Source of the DNA: Rhizobium sp. WYCCWR10014
Lineage (GTDB): Bacteria; Pseudomonadota; Alphaproteobacteria; Rhizobiales; Rhizobiaceae
Direction: 5' to 3'
Length of the DNA: 64,000 nt
Assembly (NCBI RefSeq): GCF_001657485.1
Contig: NZ_LXFU01000024.1
Coordinates: 327,769-391,768 of the forward strand
Shown: one piece after another, positions 9,301 to 17,555 of the stretch
Position numbering within the stretch: position 1 is the stretch's first letter
How the letters are laid out: each line of letters starts with the position of its first letter
The notes under the pieces: model-generated
Databases searched by the model: none
The model's input: the letters and a program-made list of their open reading frames with translations, nothing else
What the model was told of the DNA's origin: nothing
Position numbers and translations under genes: made by a program

Positions 9301-12300
9301 CAGGATACGTTGGAGAGCCGCTCGGAATCCTTCCTGAATGCGGTCTCCGCCACCCACGACCGCCTGTCCGAGACACTCGACGATCGTGCGATGGCGCTTG
9401 CCATCTCGCTGAACGAGAGCCAGAGCCGTCTCGAAGAGACGTTGACGAGCGGCGCCGATGCGATCACCAGTGCGGTCTCCGGAACGCATGACGGCCTGAA
9501 CGGTGTACTCGACCAGAAGGCCGCCACCCTCGCCGCCTCGCTGAGCGAAGGCCAGGCCCGCCTCGAGGAAGCCTTGGGCCATCGCACCGCCGCGATCATC
9601 GGCGCCGTGACGGCAACCCACGACCGGCTCACCGATACGCTCGACGAAAAGACCATGGCGCTCGCCATTTCGCTCGACGATAACCAGAGCCGCTTCGACA
9701 GTGTGCTCGAAGCCCGCAGCAACGCCATCATGGAGGCCGTCTCCGGTGCCGAGGCACGAGTCGCCGGCGCCTTCTCCGACAAGACCGATGCGATCCGCAC
9801 CGCTTATACCGACAATCAGCAGCGGCTCGAAAATGCGCTTTCCGAACATAGCGCCGCCCTCTCGGGCGTTCTCGATGCCGGCGGCAACCGCTTCGAGGAT
9901 CTCGTCGGCGGCTTGACCGGCCGCATCGAAGGCCGTCTGACCGATGCACATACACGGCTCGGAGGCCTCGCCGACGAGGCCGCGGCGCGCATCGAGGGCG
10001 GGCTCGCCTCTGCCCATGAGCGCATCCGCACGACGCTCGAAGATCGCGCCAACGCCATCGACCTATCGCTGAACCAGGCCCATGCGCTGATCAGCGATAC
10101 GCTGGCCGAACAGGCGACCAGCATCGGCACCTCGGTGGCGACGAGCGTCGGCATGCTCGAATTGTCGCTGGAGCACCGTGAAGCCGCGATCCGCCAGGCG
10201 ATCGATGCCGGCGCCCAGACATTGGAAGATCGCATGCATGCCGGCGCCGGCCAGATCGCCGGCCGCTTCCAGGAGGCGGCAAACGCGATTTCAAGTTCCA
10301 CCCAGGATTTCTCCGCTAATCTCGATCGGTCGGTCGAAAGCCTGACGGGCCGTTTTGAAGAAACCGGATCGCGTGTGGAAGCCGGTCTTGCGGCGATCGA
10401 GACCCGCATCCGCGACGGCGTCGGTGGCGTTGCCGAAAGGGTCGAAGCGGCCAGCGGTCAGTTGTCCGGCGTGCTTGCCGACGGCGTCTCCCGTATCGGC
10501 GCGCTCAGCGACGACGCCACGCATCGCATCTCTGCGACGCTCGAAGGCAGTGCCGCAAATCTCACTCAGGCGATCGACAGCCGCACCGCCAATCTGGCCG
10601 AGACGCTGGACAGCCGCGCCACCAGTCTGACGGGCGCCATCGACGGCCGCACCGCGAGCCTCGGCGAAACCCTCGACCGCGGCAGTGAACGCATCGAGGA
10701 ACGCCTCTCCACCATGGACCGTGCGTTGACTGTCGGCCTCGATGCCGTCAACCGCACCATCGAAGGCAAGGCCGCCGGTCTTGCCTCGACGCTGCGCAGC
10801 GCGGTTGCCGACGCGGCTCAGGGAATGGAAGGCGAAGCGACGAGAACCACCGAACTGCTTGGCAAGACCGGTCAGCAATTCGCCGAGGATCTCAATTCGA
10901 AAAGCGACGAATTCACCCGTACCATGGATGAGCGCTCGTCGCAGATCGTCACCCGGGTCGCCGAAGCGCAGAACCGGCTGGCTAGCCAGGCCGCTGCCGT
11001 CGCCCAGACCTTCTCGGAAGCCGGCAACGCCATCGTCAACAAGGTCGCCGAGGCCGAGACCATCGTCGGCACGCAGGTCAATGCCATCTCCAAGGCGCTG
11101 TCGGATGCCGGTCAGTCTCTGGAAACACGCGGCAATGCCATCCGTTCGACGCTGTCGGGCGCCGGCAGCGAGATTTCCGCCACCATGGCGGATGTCGACC
11201 GGGCACTCGAAGCCCGCAGCAGCGCCATCCGCTCCAATCTCGAGGAGCGCGCCCGCGAGATCGATACGACGTTCTCGGAAATCGACCGGGCGCTCGAAGC
11301 GCGCGGCAACTCGATCCGCTCGACGCTCGAGGAGCGCACCCGCGACCTCAACTTGATGCTATCAGGCCGTTCGGTCGAATTGACGCGCATCCTCGACGAA
11401 ACGGCCCGCCCGATCATCGACCGCTACACCGATGCCGGTGAGCAGGCCGCCGCCCGCATCACCGCCGCGGCCAACCTCAGCGCCGACCGCCTGCGCGCCG
11501 AAAACGAAGCGCTCGCCAGCGCCGTTGCCGCCCGCACCGAGAATGTCGCCAATGCCGTCAGCGCCATCGAGAACAGCCTGGTTGGCAACGTCAATGGCCT
11601 CGTCGAGCGCATGTCGGAAAGCAGCGCCGCGATGGCGATGATGATGAACCGCGCCGCCGAGCAACTGGCCAGCGTCGACGGCCGTCTCGGCGATACCACC
11701 ACGCGCTTTGCCGACTCCGCCACCAAGGCCGCTGAAATGGTCTCCGCCTCGACCAGGCTTCTCGAAGGCAAGGTCGACCGCCTCTCCGACATTTCGGGCC
11801 AGACTCTGGCACAGGTCGGCGGCATCATCGGCCGCTTCGACGAACACTCCAAGGTTCTGACCCAGGCCTCGCAGCTTCTCGGCGCCGCCCAGTCCAACCT
11901 CGCCTCGACGCTCGAAGAGCGCGAGAGCGCTCTGCAGACGCTCTCGGTCGGCCTCGTCTCGCGCTCCGCAGAGATCGAAAAGACCATGCAAGGCCTCGGC
12001 AGCATGATCGAGACCGTGTTCGAGCGGGCAGAGCAGCGCTCCAACCAGGTCACCGGCAATTTGCGCCAGGGCGTGCAATCCTCCTTCGCCGATATCGGCC
12101 GCATTCTCACCGAAACCGAGAAGCGCGCCCAGGAAGCGGCAGAGACGATGCGCGAGGCGATCACCCGCGCCGGCGACGAGGCCAACACGACGATCGACGG
12201 CACCTTCGCCAATGTCGAGCGCCGCTCTGGCGATCTCTCCAATCGCATTCGCGGCGGGCTCACCGCCTCGCTGTCGGAAGTCGAGCGCATGCTCGGCGAA

Positions 12301-13314
12301 GCCGGCCGCGCCTCCGACGGTGCCGCCCAGAACATGCGGGAAGCGCTGCGCGAGGCAATCGATGATGCCGTCGGCCGCTTCTCCGGCGCCACCGAGGATA
12401 TCCGCCGCTCCGCCGCCGACATCCGCAGCGAGCTCGACGCCACCCGCGCCGAATTGAAGCGCGGCGCCTTCGATCTTCCCGAGGAAGCCAAGGAAAGCGC
12501 CTCGGCCATGCGCCGGGCCGTCGCCGAGCAGATCAAGGCGCTACAGGATATCTCCCAGCTCGTCGGCCGCTCCAGCCAGCAGCTCGAGATCTCCGAGCCC
12601 GTTGCCCGCACGCTTGCCCAGGTGCAGCCGGCCCCGCGTCCCGCCCAGCCGGTCGCAGCCCAGCCGCCGCAGCCCGCAGCGCCGCCGCCGATCGAAGCGA
12701 CAGGCCTGCGCGGAACGATCGCTCCGTCTGCGCCTGCTGCCCCCCAGCGCGCTGCGCCGCAGCCTGCCCCCGCTCGCCAGGAAACAGGCCGCCCGGAAAC
12801 AGCTCGCCAAGAGCCGGCTCGTCCGGAAAGCGGCGGCTGGATCAGCGATCTCCTGCGTGGCGCATCGCGTGAGGAGGCCGCCGACGAGGCCGCCGCCGCC
12901 CGTGTTCCCGCCCGCCCGGCGGAAACTGCCGCACCGGCCACGCGCAGCAACGACAGCCGCAATCCACGCCACGTCGTCGAATCGCTGAATTCGCTTTCGG
13001 TCGATATCGCCCGCGCCATCGACCACGACGCTTCGGTCGATCTCTGGCGCCGTTATCAGCGCGGCGAGCGCGACGTCTTCACCCGTCGCCTCTACACGCT
13101 GAAGGGCCAGCAGACCTTCGACGAGATCAAGCGCAAATATGACCGCGAACCGGAGTTCCGCACCGCCGTCGACCGCTACATTGGTGATTTCGAAAAGCTG
13201 CTCGCCGACGTCGCCCGCACCGATCCGAACCGGACGGTGACGCAGTCCTACCTCACCTCGGATACGGGCAAGGTCTACACCATGCTCGCCCACGCCGCAG
13301 GCAGGCTCGGCTGA
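6322..13314 (+). CDS. gpr: giant polar-growth protein, GPR/RgsE-like (apolipoprotein A/E-like repeats)
   Basis: 2330 aa from the ATG preceded by GAGG. Order: charged N-terminus (1-105); two membrane segments (about 109-129 and 145-169); a very long helical region of 11-residue periodicity; a Pro/Ala/Gln-rich linker (about 2093-2173); and a conserved soluble tail (about 2216-2330). Residues 690-1173 are eleven exact 44-aa repeats (4 x 11). Size, topology and composition match Agrobacterium GPR, which forms a ring at the growth pole, and Sinorhizobium RgsE. That function is known for the homologues and inferred here. A terminator follows at 13338. Confidence 0.9.
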   Translation: MANNKYNESIEDKAFKALDEALQIDFSKDNVPSRRGDAPQAPEANVSDPVNARNQQAQEEAQRRSRRGAAGEQTSRGPAFAPANDASRNTPASILKSFDGASSRSAVRTATLFSVLWVMAGLGLMSLLYAPQIWQIRSLADLVALPGVIAGLVGIIIPVMMFYAFAIMISRAQDMRNAARSMAEVALRLAEPETIASERIMTVGQAVRREVSAMNEGIERTIARASELETLVHSEVNALERSYADNELRVRGLVHELGSEREAIVNHADRIRTSIGSVHDQLKEELSLATEEIAVRLATSGEAFASLIDTRAATILEKSDSALQSMGSLLAAKTDTLLQTLNASGFALATEFDNRLEALSVNLNDHGERLLSQFETRASTMDSSTEKLNAALNERTHQLNEILIARTREINESLTSGERTIGGTLDDVLSKLNSALDEKGASFRQSLQTTADDAVMDLDVRSGFFEERLQTTVAQLSTAFDERVSEFTSAFDKRTGSLDTKLMESLARINETLTGGSDSIDGILSSGIDRLGSSMTDQSLALATALATGHEVLESTLGSRADEITTALTSRTGELTSALQSATSEIALTLATGTSELQNNLQTRSAEFRDTLRTTTTDLTTAVAAGTEQVTSAFGGRAEELSGVLTARAAEISEALGTAHGRIDSVMAERGGALLEALTSHHGRFEEALTTRSDAIINAVSGTHDRLAETLDEKAMALAISLNESQARIEDTLETRSEAFLNAVSGTHDRLSETLDSKATALTTSLDERHARIEDALGTRAEALLNTVAGTRDRLAETLDEKAMALAISLNESQARIEDTLETRSAALLNAVSGTHDRLSETLDGKAAAFATSLSEGQARIENTLETRSAALLNAVSGTHDRLSETLDEKAMALAISLNETQTRIEDTLETRSAALLNAVSGTHDRLSETLDEKAMTLAISLNESQSRIEDTLEARSEAFLKAVSGTHDRLSETLDEKATAIAASLNEGQSRLQDTLESRSESFLNAVSATHDRLSETLDDRAMALAISLNESQSRLEETLTSGADAITSAVSGTHDGLNGVLDQKAATLAASLSEGQARLEEALGHRTAAIIGAVTATHDRLTDTLDEKTMALAISLDDNQSRFDSVLEARSNAIMEAVSGAEARVAGAFSDKTDAIRTAYTDNQQRLENALSEHSAALSGVLDAGGNRFEDLVGGLTGRIEGRLTDAHTRLGGLADEAAARIEGGLASAHERIRTTLEDRANAIDLSLNQAHALISDTLAEQATSIGTSVATSVGMLELSLEHREAAIRQAIDAGAQTLEDRMHAGAGQIAGRFQEAANAISSSTQDFSANLDRSVESLTGRFEETGSRVEAGLAAIETRIRDGVGGVAERVEAASGQLSGVLADGVSRIGALSDDATHRISATLEGSAANLTQAIDSRTANLAETLDSRATSLTGAIDGRTASLGETLDRGSERIEERLSTMDRALTVGLDAVNRTIEGKAAGLASTLRSAVADAAQGMEGEATRTTELLGKTGQQFAEDLNSKSDEFTRTMDERSSQIVTRVAEAQNRLASQAAAVAQTFSEAGNAIVNKVAEAETIVGTQVNAISKALSDAGQSLETRGNAIRSTLSGAGSEISATMADVDRALEARSSAIRSNLEERAREIDTTFSEIDRALEARGNSIRSTLEERTRDLNLMLSGRSVELTRILDETARPIIDRYTDAGEQAAARITAAANLSADRLRAENEALASAVAARTENVANAVSAIENSLVGNVNGLVERMSESSAAMAMMMNRAAEQLASVDGRLGDTTTRFADSATKAAEMVSASTRLLEGKVDRLSDISGQTLAQVGGIIGRFDEHSKVLTQASQLLGAAQSNLASTLEERESALQTLSVGLVSRSAEIEKTMQGLGSMIETVFERAEQRSNQVTGNLRQGVQSSFADIGRILTETEKRAQEAAETMREAITRAGDEANTTIDGTFANVERRSGDLSNRIRGGLTASLSEVERMLGEAGRASDGAAQNMREALREAIDDAVGRFSGATEDIRRSAADIRSELDATRAELKRGAFDLPEEAKESASAMRRAVAEQIKALQDISQLVGRSSQQLEISEPVARTLAQVQPAPRPAQPVAAQPPQPAAPPPIEATGLRGTIAPSAPAAPQRAAPQPAPARQETGRPETARQEPARPESGGWISDLLRGASREEAADEAAAARVPARPAETAAPATRSNDSRNPRHVVESLNSLSVDIARAIDHDASVDLWRRYQRGERDVFTRRLYTLKGQQTFDEIKRKYDREPEFRTAVDRYIGDFEKLLADVARTDPNRTVTQSYLTSDTGKVYTMLAHAAGRLG
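8389..9840 (+). repeat. 11 tandem 132-bp coding repeats
   Basis: Eleven consecutive 132-bp units (1452 bp exactly), each encoding 44 residues of the pattern (E)TRS-A--NAVSGTHDRLSETLD-KAMALAIS (shown split: ETRSAALLNAVSGTHDRLSE then TLDEKAMALAISLNESQARI). Units 4-6 are nearly identical, whereas 9-11 have drifted. Unit length is four hendecads, which keeps the coiled-coil register after any unequal crossover. Confidence 0.95.
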
Positions 13315-13337
13315 GCCTGACTGGTGCCCACAATTGG

Positions 13338-13372
13338 AAAGCCGCTTGACCACATGTCGGGCGGCTTTCGCT
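13338..13372 (+). terminator. terminator of the GPR gene
   Basis: AAAGCCGC (13338-13345) pairs with GCGGCTTT (13361-13368) around a 15-nt loop. The T-rich tail is short (TTTCGCTCTTT). It lies 24 nt after the stop. Confidence 0.6.
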
Positions 13373-13427
13373 CTTTGAAGCGCGAGTGTTGTCCATTCGC
13401 CATCCAGCCGCGGAAACCTCGCCCGAA

Positions 13428-13988
13428 ATGACCAAGGCCCTTCTGATCATCGACGTCCAGAATGCCATCCTCTCCGGCAAAGCCTCGCCGGAGCGGCAAC
13501 CTGATATTGATGCCGCACTCGACGAGACCGTCGCACGGCTGGCCGTGCTGAAGGAAAAAGCTCGGCAGGCGGGCGCGATGATCGTGCTCGTTCAACATGA
13601 CGGCGACAGCGGCCACCGATTGGCCGTCGACACGGCGGGGTGGGCGCTACGCGACGAGATCGCGCCGAGGCAGGCCGAGGTCGTGGTGCGCAAGAAAAGC
13701 GCCGACTCCTTCTTCGAGACCGATCTTGCAGAGCGCCTGAGCGAACGAACGGTCACTCACCTCGTCGTCGGTGGATGCATGTCCCAATTCTGTGTCGACA
13801 CGACAGTCAGGCGAGCCGTGTCGCTCGGATATGATGTGACGTTGATTGCCGATGGTCACACGACCGGCGACACGGCGACCTTCACCTTCTCCGAGATTAT
13901 TGCCCATCATAATGAAACACTCGATGGTTTCGATGCGGGCAAGGCGACGGTAGAAATCCGCCCCGCCGCCGAGATCGACTTTTCATAA
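13428..13988 (+). CDS. isochorismatase-like cysteine hydrolase
   Basis: 186 aa. It has the Asp-Lys-Cys triad of the isochorismatase-like family: Asp9 (LLIIDVQN), Lys89/90 (VVRKKSADSFF) and Cys122 (GCMSQFCVDTT). Members hydrolyse amides such as nicotinamide, ureidoacrylate or N-carbamoyl compounds. The substrate cannot be read here. The ATG at 13428 starts right at the first strand; the ATG at 13386 would add 14 residues of non-conserved sequence. Confidence 0.88.
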   Translation: MTKALLIIDVQNAILSGKASPERQPDIDAALDETVARLAVLKEKARQAGAMIVLVQHDGDSGHRLAVDTAGWALRDEIAPRQAEVVVRKKSADSFFETDLAERLSERTVTHLVVGGCMSQFCVDTTVRRAVSLGYDVTLIADGHTTGDTATFTFSEIIAHHNETLDGFDAGKATVEIRPAAEIDFS

Positions 13989-14042
13989 ATTTTCGGACTG
14001 CAGGAAGACCGGGACCGCTTGGCAGTCCCGGTTCCCGATATC

Positions 14043-14879
14043 TCATCGATCGGCGGCTACGCTCCAGTTATAAATGCACCGATCGAGGCCGATGGCGATC
14101 TCAAGCACCAGCACGTCGTGGTCGACCGCCGCTCCCTTCTTCGGCTGCGACCGGTAGCGCTGCGGAAAGTCCGTGCGTCGCGAGATCGAGCAGACCTCCA
14201 TCCATTTGTCGCCATTGTCGACCTCGATATCGACAGTCACTTCGGAATAGGCCGGCAGCCGGTCGGAGGGGACGATCCGCGTTGGCAGATGGATCAGCGA
14301 TGCGATCATGCGGCGGACCGGCTCGAGGCAGGCGGCGTGATAGTCGTTGCCGCTATCGGCCGTGAAGGCGCATTGGAATTCGAGCTGCCAGAATTCCTTC
14401 AGCCGCATGTGTTTGCTCGGCTGCTCCTGCTCGCGACGATAGGATCTCCCGGCCTGCCAGACGCAGAGCGGCAACCGTGTCTTCGAGTGATTGCCGAGAA
14501 TATGCTGCATGTAGATGTAGGTCGACGGCGTGGTCTCCGGTCTCAGCACCAGCGCGGTATCGCTGGCGGAGAGCTGTTCCTGATCCCAGATATCGGCGTT
14601 CGAATAGGCGCTTGAAACCAGCGACCGCGGCATCAGCGCCGGCGCCTCGACCCTCCTGACATCCCAGGCTGGATTGACGGATCTGAGAAAACTGCGGACC
14701 TCTTGCGAGAAGAAGCCGATCATATGATCGCGCAGATGGATCTCGCGCTCCTCCCAATGGACGAGCGAATTGACATGATAAATATTGAGCACGGTGCCTG
14801 TCTCCCTGGCAACCTTGATTGACGTGGTGAGGGGCTTTACGTCCAGCAGTGCGCCGGGCGCCTGGCGCCCTGACGTCAC
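14043..14879 (-). CDS. orphan class II aminoacyl-tRNA synthetase-like catalytic core (GlyRS-like)
   Basis: 278 aa, far shorter than a full synthetase. A class II core is recognisable: LRPETTPSTY, then motif 2 (GRSYRREQEQ ... MRLKEFWQLEFQ), and motif 3 with the terminal Arg (EIAIGLDRCIY). The closest resemblance I see is to the glycyl/threonyl/prolyl subclass, especially GlyRS. No anticodon-binding domain follows. Such stand-alone cores may act on non-tRNA carriers, on modified tRNAs or in biosynthesis. Which applies here is unknown. The start is uncertain; no strong ribosome site is seen. Confidence 0.7.
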   Translation of the reverse strand: MTSGRQAPGALLDVKPLTTSIKVARETGTVLNIYHVNSLVHWEEREIHLRDHMIGFFSQEVRSFLRSVNPAWDVRRVEAPALMPRSLVSSAYSNADIWDQEQLSASDTALVLRPETTPSTYIYMQHILGNHSKTRLPLCVWQAGRSYRREQEQPSKHMRLKEFWQLEFQCAFTADSGNDYHAACLEPVRRMIASLIHLPTRIVPSDRLPAYSEVTVDIEVDNGDKWMEVCSISRRTDFPQRYRSQPKKGAAVDHDVLVLEIAIGLDRCIYNWSVAADR

Positions 14880-14917
14880 AGCAGGACGCGTAGACCTCGC
14901 CCGCCAAGAGCGCGCAC

Positions 14918-14944
14918 GATCGCGACCTGCAGGCAGGTGCGATC
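14918..14944. promoter_or_regulatory. inverted repeat upstream of the synthetase-like gene
   Basis: GATCGC-g-ACCTG / CAGGT-GCGATC: an 11-bp inverted repeat with one bulged base around CAGG. It lies 39 nt upstream of the divergent minus-strand gene. About 40 nt further right is a weak terminator-like sequence (CGCGC/GCGCG then TTTTTT, about 14963-14987, plus strand). It could be an operator or an RNA hairpin. Confidence 0.35.
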
Positions 14945-15162
14945 ATGATGAGAGAAAGGCGCGCGCTTCATGCTCATGGCGCGTTTTTTACGTGCAGTGC
15001 GCATCATTGTCAAAACCGACGAGGGTGAGACAAAAGGAATCAGCTGTGGATGACCCTTTTTTATTGCCCCCTGTCCTTCATTCCGTCACAAACTTTTCTG
15101 ATCCGCTCACATTCAAACAAACGGCTCACTCCACCATCCAAACGACAGAGACAGCAACATTG

Positions 15163-16038
15163 ATGACCAAGACGACATCCCGGCTCCTTGCCACCGCGCT
15201 CTCTTCCTTTTTTCTGATGGGCGCTTTCACTCAGGTTCAGGCAGGCCAGGCAAGCTTCGTCGTGGATGTGCAGTCCGGCCAGGTCCTCGAAGGTTCCAAC
15301 CAGGACGATCTGAACTATCCGGCGTCGCTGACCAAGATGATGACGCTCTATCTCGCCTTCGAAGCCTTGCATGACGGACGCCTCAACTGGGACCAGAAGC
15401 TCACCATGTCGGAAAATGCCGAGAGCAAGGAGCCCTTCAAGCTCGCTGTCGGGGCCGGCCGCAAGGTGACGCTGCGCGAAGCGGTCGAAGGGATTGTCGT
15501 GTTGTCCGCCAACGATGCAGCCGTGGCGATCGCCGAGCAGCTTGGCGGCTCCGAACAGGTTTTCGCCAAGGCAATGACCGACAAGGCACGTCAGCTCGGC
15601 ATGAAGGATACGGTCTTCAAGAATCCGTCGGGCCTTCCCGATCCTGAGCAGGTCACCACGGCGCGGGACATGGCGACACTCGGCGTTTCGCTGATGCGCG
15701 ACTTTCCCGAAGAGTTCAAGCTCTTCTCCATGCGCGGCTTCCAGTTCCGCGGCATGAAGCTGCGCGGCCACAACAACCTCATGTATCGCTACGACGGCGT
15801 CGACGGCATCAAGACCGGCTACACCGACGCATCGGGCTACAATGTCGTGACGTCGGCGCTGAAGGATGGCCGCCGCGTCGTCGGCGTCGTTATGGGCGAA
15901 AAGACCGCGAGCATACGCGACGACAAGATGGCAAGCCTGCTGGACAGCACTCTGCAGTCGTCATCGACCGCCACAGCTTCCACGACACCGGGCAGCCAGC
16001 CTGGCGCGACGATGACGGATTCGCAGCCGACCAAATAG
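15163..16038 (+). CDS. D-alanyl-D-alanine carboxypeptidase (S11 family)
   Basis: 291 aa. A signal peptide (hydrophobic LLATALSSFFLMGAF, cleavage near Ala27-Gly28) is followed by a penicillin-binding S11 domain with all three active-site motifs: SLTK (Ser55, Lys58), SAN (115-117) and KTG (217-219). It trims the terminal D-Ala from peptidoglycan stem peptides in the periplasm. It lacks a long C-terminal amphipathic anchor; the tail is Ser/Thr-rich. An in-frame extension to 14785 is not credible because it would put 126 residues before the signal. Confidence 0.93.
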   Translation: MTKTTSRLLATALSSFFLMGAFTQVQAGQASFVVDVQSGQVLEGSNQDDLNYPASLTKMMTLYLAFEALHDGRLNWDQKLTMSENAESKEPFKLAVGAGRKVTLREAVEGIVVLSANDAAVAIAEQLGGSEQVFAKAMTDKARQLGMKDTVFKNPSGLPDPEQVTTARDMATLGVSLMRDFPEEFKLFSMRGFQFRGMKLRGHNNLMYRYDGVDGIKTGYTDASGYNVVTSALKDGRRVVGVVMGEKTASIRDDKMASLLDSTLQSSSTATASTTPGSQPGATMTDSQPTK

Positions 16039-16105
16039 GCCCGATGAGCGGAGACCTGCCGAAAGGTTTTCGCTAGCGCATCGGCCCGATGCGAGGATTG
16101 AAAGA

Positions 16106-16151
16106 GTTAGAGCGACCTTTATGCGTCCGAAAGGACGCACGGCGCTCTAAC
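16106..16151. repeat. palindromic dispersed element, copy 1
   Basis: Outer arms GTTAGAGCG (16106-16114) and CGCTCTAAC (16143-16151), with inner arms TGCGTCC/GGACGCA around GAAA. It lies between two convergent genes. A related element is at 23987-24031, so this is an interspersed REP-like family. Confidence 0.65.
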
Positions 16152-16154
16152 GGG

Positions 16155-17408
16155 TTAACTGAAAGCCACTTCCAGGTGCTGCCGGTCTTGCGCGATCACC
16201 TTGCAATTCGTTTCGAACCCTTCGCCTTTGATGGCCAGGATGAATTCCGAGGGAATACCTGATGTATTGGAGACTGAAATACCGGCGCTCTCCGAGCCTA
16301 TGGATTTGACGGTGCAGTCGATGGTCGAGCGTCGATCGTTGAACAGGATCGAACCCGCCTTCAGCACCCGCCGTCGAGCCCCAATGGCGTGATCGGCGTG
16401 GATGGAACTCCACGACACACAACGATTCCGTCCGCCATGCTTGGCCTGATACATCGCCGCATCCGCCTGAGCCAGCAGGGTCTCGATCTCTTTGGTGACG
16501 ATCGAGAGTGCCGAAGTTCCGAAGCTGGCTGTGACGGTCAGGGCGCCATGATCACCGCGTATGATCTGAGAGGCGACGGCGGCTCTGAGTTTCTCGGCAA
16601 CGGCAATGGCACCGTCCCGATCGACATGCGGCAGGATGACGGCAAATTCCTCGCCGCCAAGACGGCCGAACAGATCACCGGCTCGAAGGGTCGCCTTGCA
16701 GGTCGATGCCACCACCTTGAGGACCTCGTCTCCGGCGGCATGTCCATGCGTATCGTTCACCTTCTTGAAATGATCGATATCGAAGACGATACATGAGAGG
16801 TCGTGCTTGTGCCGCAAAGCGAGCGAAATGAGCTGATCTGCCTCCTGCTTGAAGGCACGGCGCGTCATCGCCTCTGTGAGGCTGTCGATCGCGGCCGACT
16901 GCATGAGCTCGATGCGGTCCATCGCCGCGCCCGCCAGTTCCTCGAGAATGCCGAGATCTCTGTTGCCGAACGATCGTGGTCTGCGGTCGATCGCGCATAC
17001 CGTTCCGATCATGTGCCCGGCTTTGGTTTTCAACGGCACACCGGCATAAAAACGAATATGGTCCTCGCCCGTCACCGAAGGATGCTGTGAAAACCGCGAG
17101 TCCTTGGAAGCGTCCTGCACGACAACAGGCCTTTCACAGTCCACGACATAGCGGCAGAACGTGTCTTCGCGCGACACCTCGTCGGCCGAAAGGCCGGAGC
17201 AAGCCTTGTACCATTGCCGATGCGCATCGATCAGCGACACGATGCCGATGTCGATGGAAAAGATCTCCTTTATCAGTCGTACGATCCGCTCGAAGCCCTC
17301 ATCCCTCGGCGTGTCGAGGATATCGAGCTGCTGCAACACAGCCAGGCGATCATTTTCGCGCTGGATCGCCTCCGATGACGATTTTCCGAATACTCGCGCA
17401 ACCACCAT
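16155..17408 (-). CDS. diguanylate cyclase with GAF sensor and C-terminal PilZ-like domain
   Basis: 417 aa. An N-terminal GAF domain (about 25-165) is followed by a GGDEF domain (about 170-335) with active-site GGEEF at 251-255 and an intact inhibitory I-site RAGD at 242-245, exactly five residues before. The last ~70 residues (ARRRVLKAGSILFND ... DCTVKSIG) look like a PilZ domain with the Arg-rich entry but a degenerate D/N-x-S-x-x-G. It should make c-di-GMP from two GTP, with feedback inhibition. The PilZ part may read out the product in cis. Monocistronic. Confidence 0.9.
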   Translation of the reverse strand: MVVARVFGKSSSEAIQRENDRLAVLQQLDILDTPRDEGFERIVRLIKEIFSIDIGIVSLIDAHRQWYKACSGLSADEVSREDTFCRYVVDCERPVVVQDASKDSRFSQHPSVTGEDHIRFYAGVPLKTKAGHMIGTVCAIDRRPRSFGNRDLGILEELAGAAMDRIELMQSAAIDSLTEAMTRRAFKQEADQLISLALRHKHDLSCIVFDIDHFKKVNDTHGHAAGDEVLKVVASTCKATLRAGDLFGRLGGEEFAVILPHVDRDGAIAVAEKLRAAVASQIIRGDHGALTVTASFGTSALSIVTKEIETLLAQADAAMYQAKHGGRNRCVSWSSIHADHAIGARRRVLKAGSILFNDRRSTIDCTVKSIGSESAGISVSNTSGIPSEFILAIKGEGFETNCKVIAQDRQHLEVAFS

Positions 17409-17555
17409 GCAGCATTCCTCCTGAAAGGGACTACATGATGCGTTCCATAAATTCGTGAAGAAATTGAATACGATGACGACCCCTATGCCATGGGATCAAA
17501 TATTTCTCACAATTGACAACCCCCGATATTCACGGGGCGGCCTCGAAATTCCAGT

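Noticed and set aside
8389..9840. Possible CRISPR-like array
   Set aside because: Repeats are contiguous, in frame and protein-coding with no spacers.
7567..10017. Long minus-strand ORFs (420 and 392 aa) opposite the GPR repeats
   Set aside because: They mirror the GC-rich repeats of the true gene, have repetitive low-information sequence and no ribosome site or family resemblance.
11424..13019. 531-aa minus-strand ORF
   Set aside because: Antisense shadow of the GPR gene; Ser/Arg/Ala-rich composition typical of a wrong frame.
14785..15162. Extended start of the carboxypeptidase
   Set aside because: It would place 126 residues before an obvious signal peptide.
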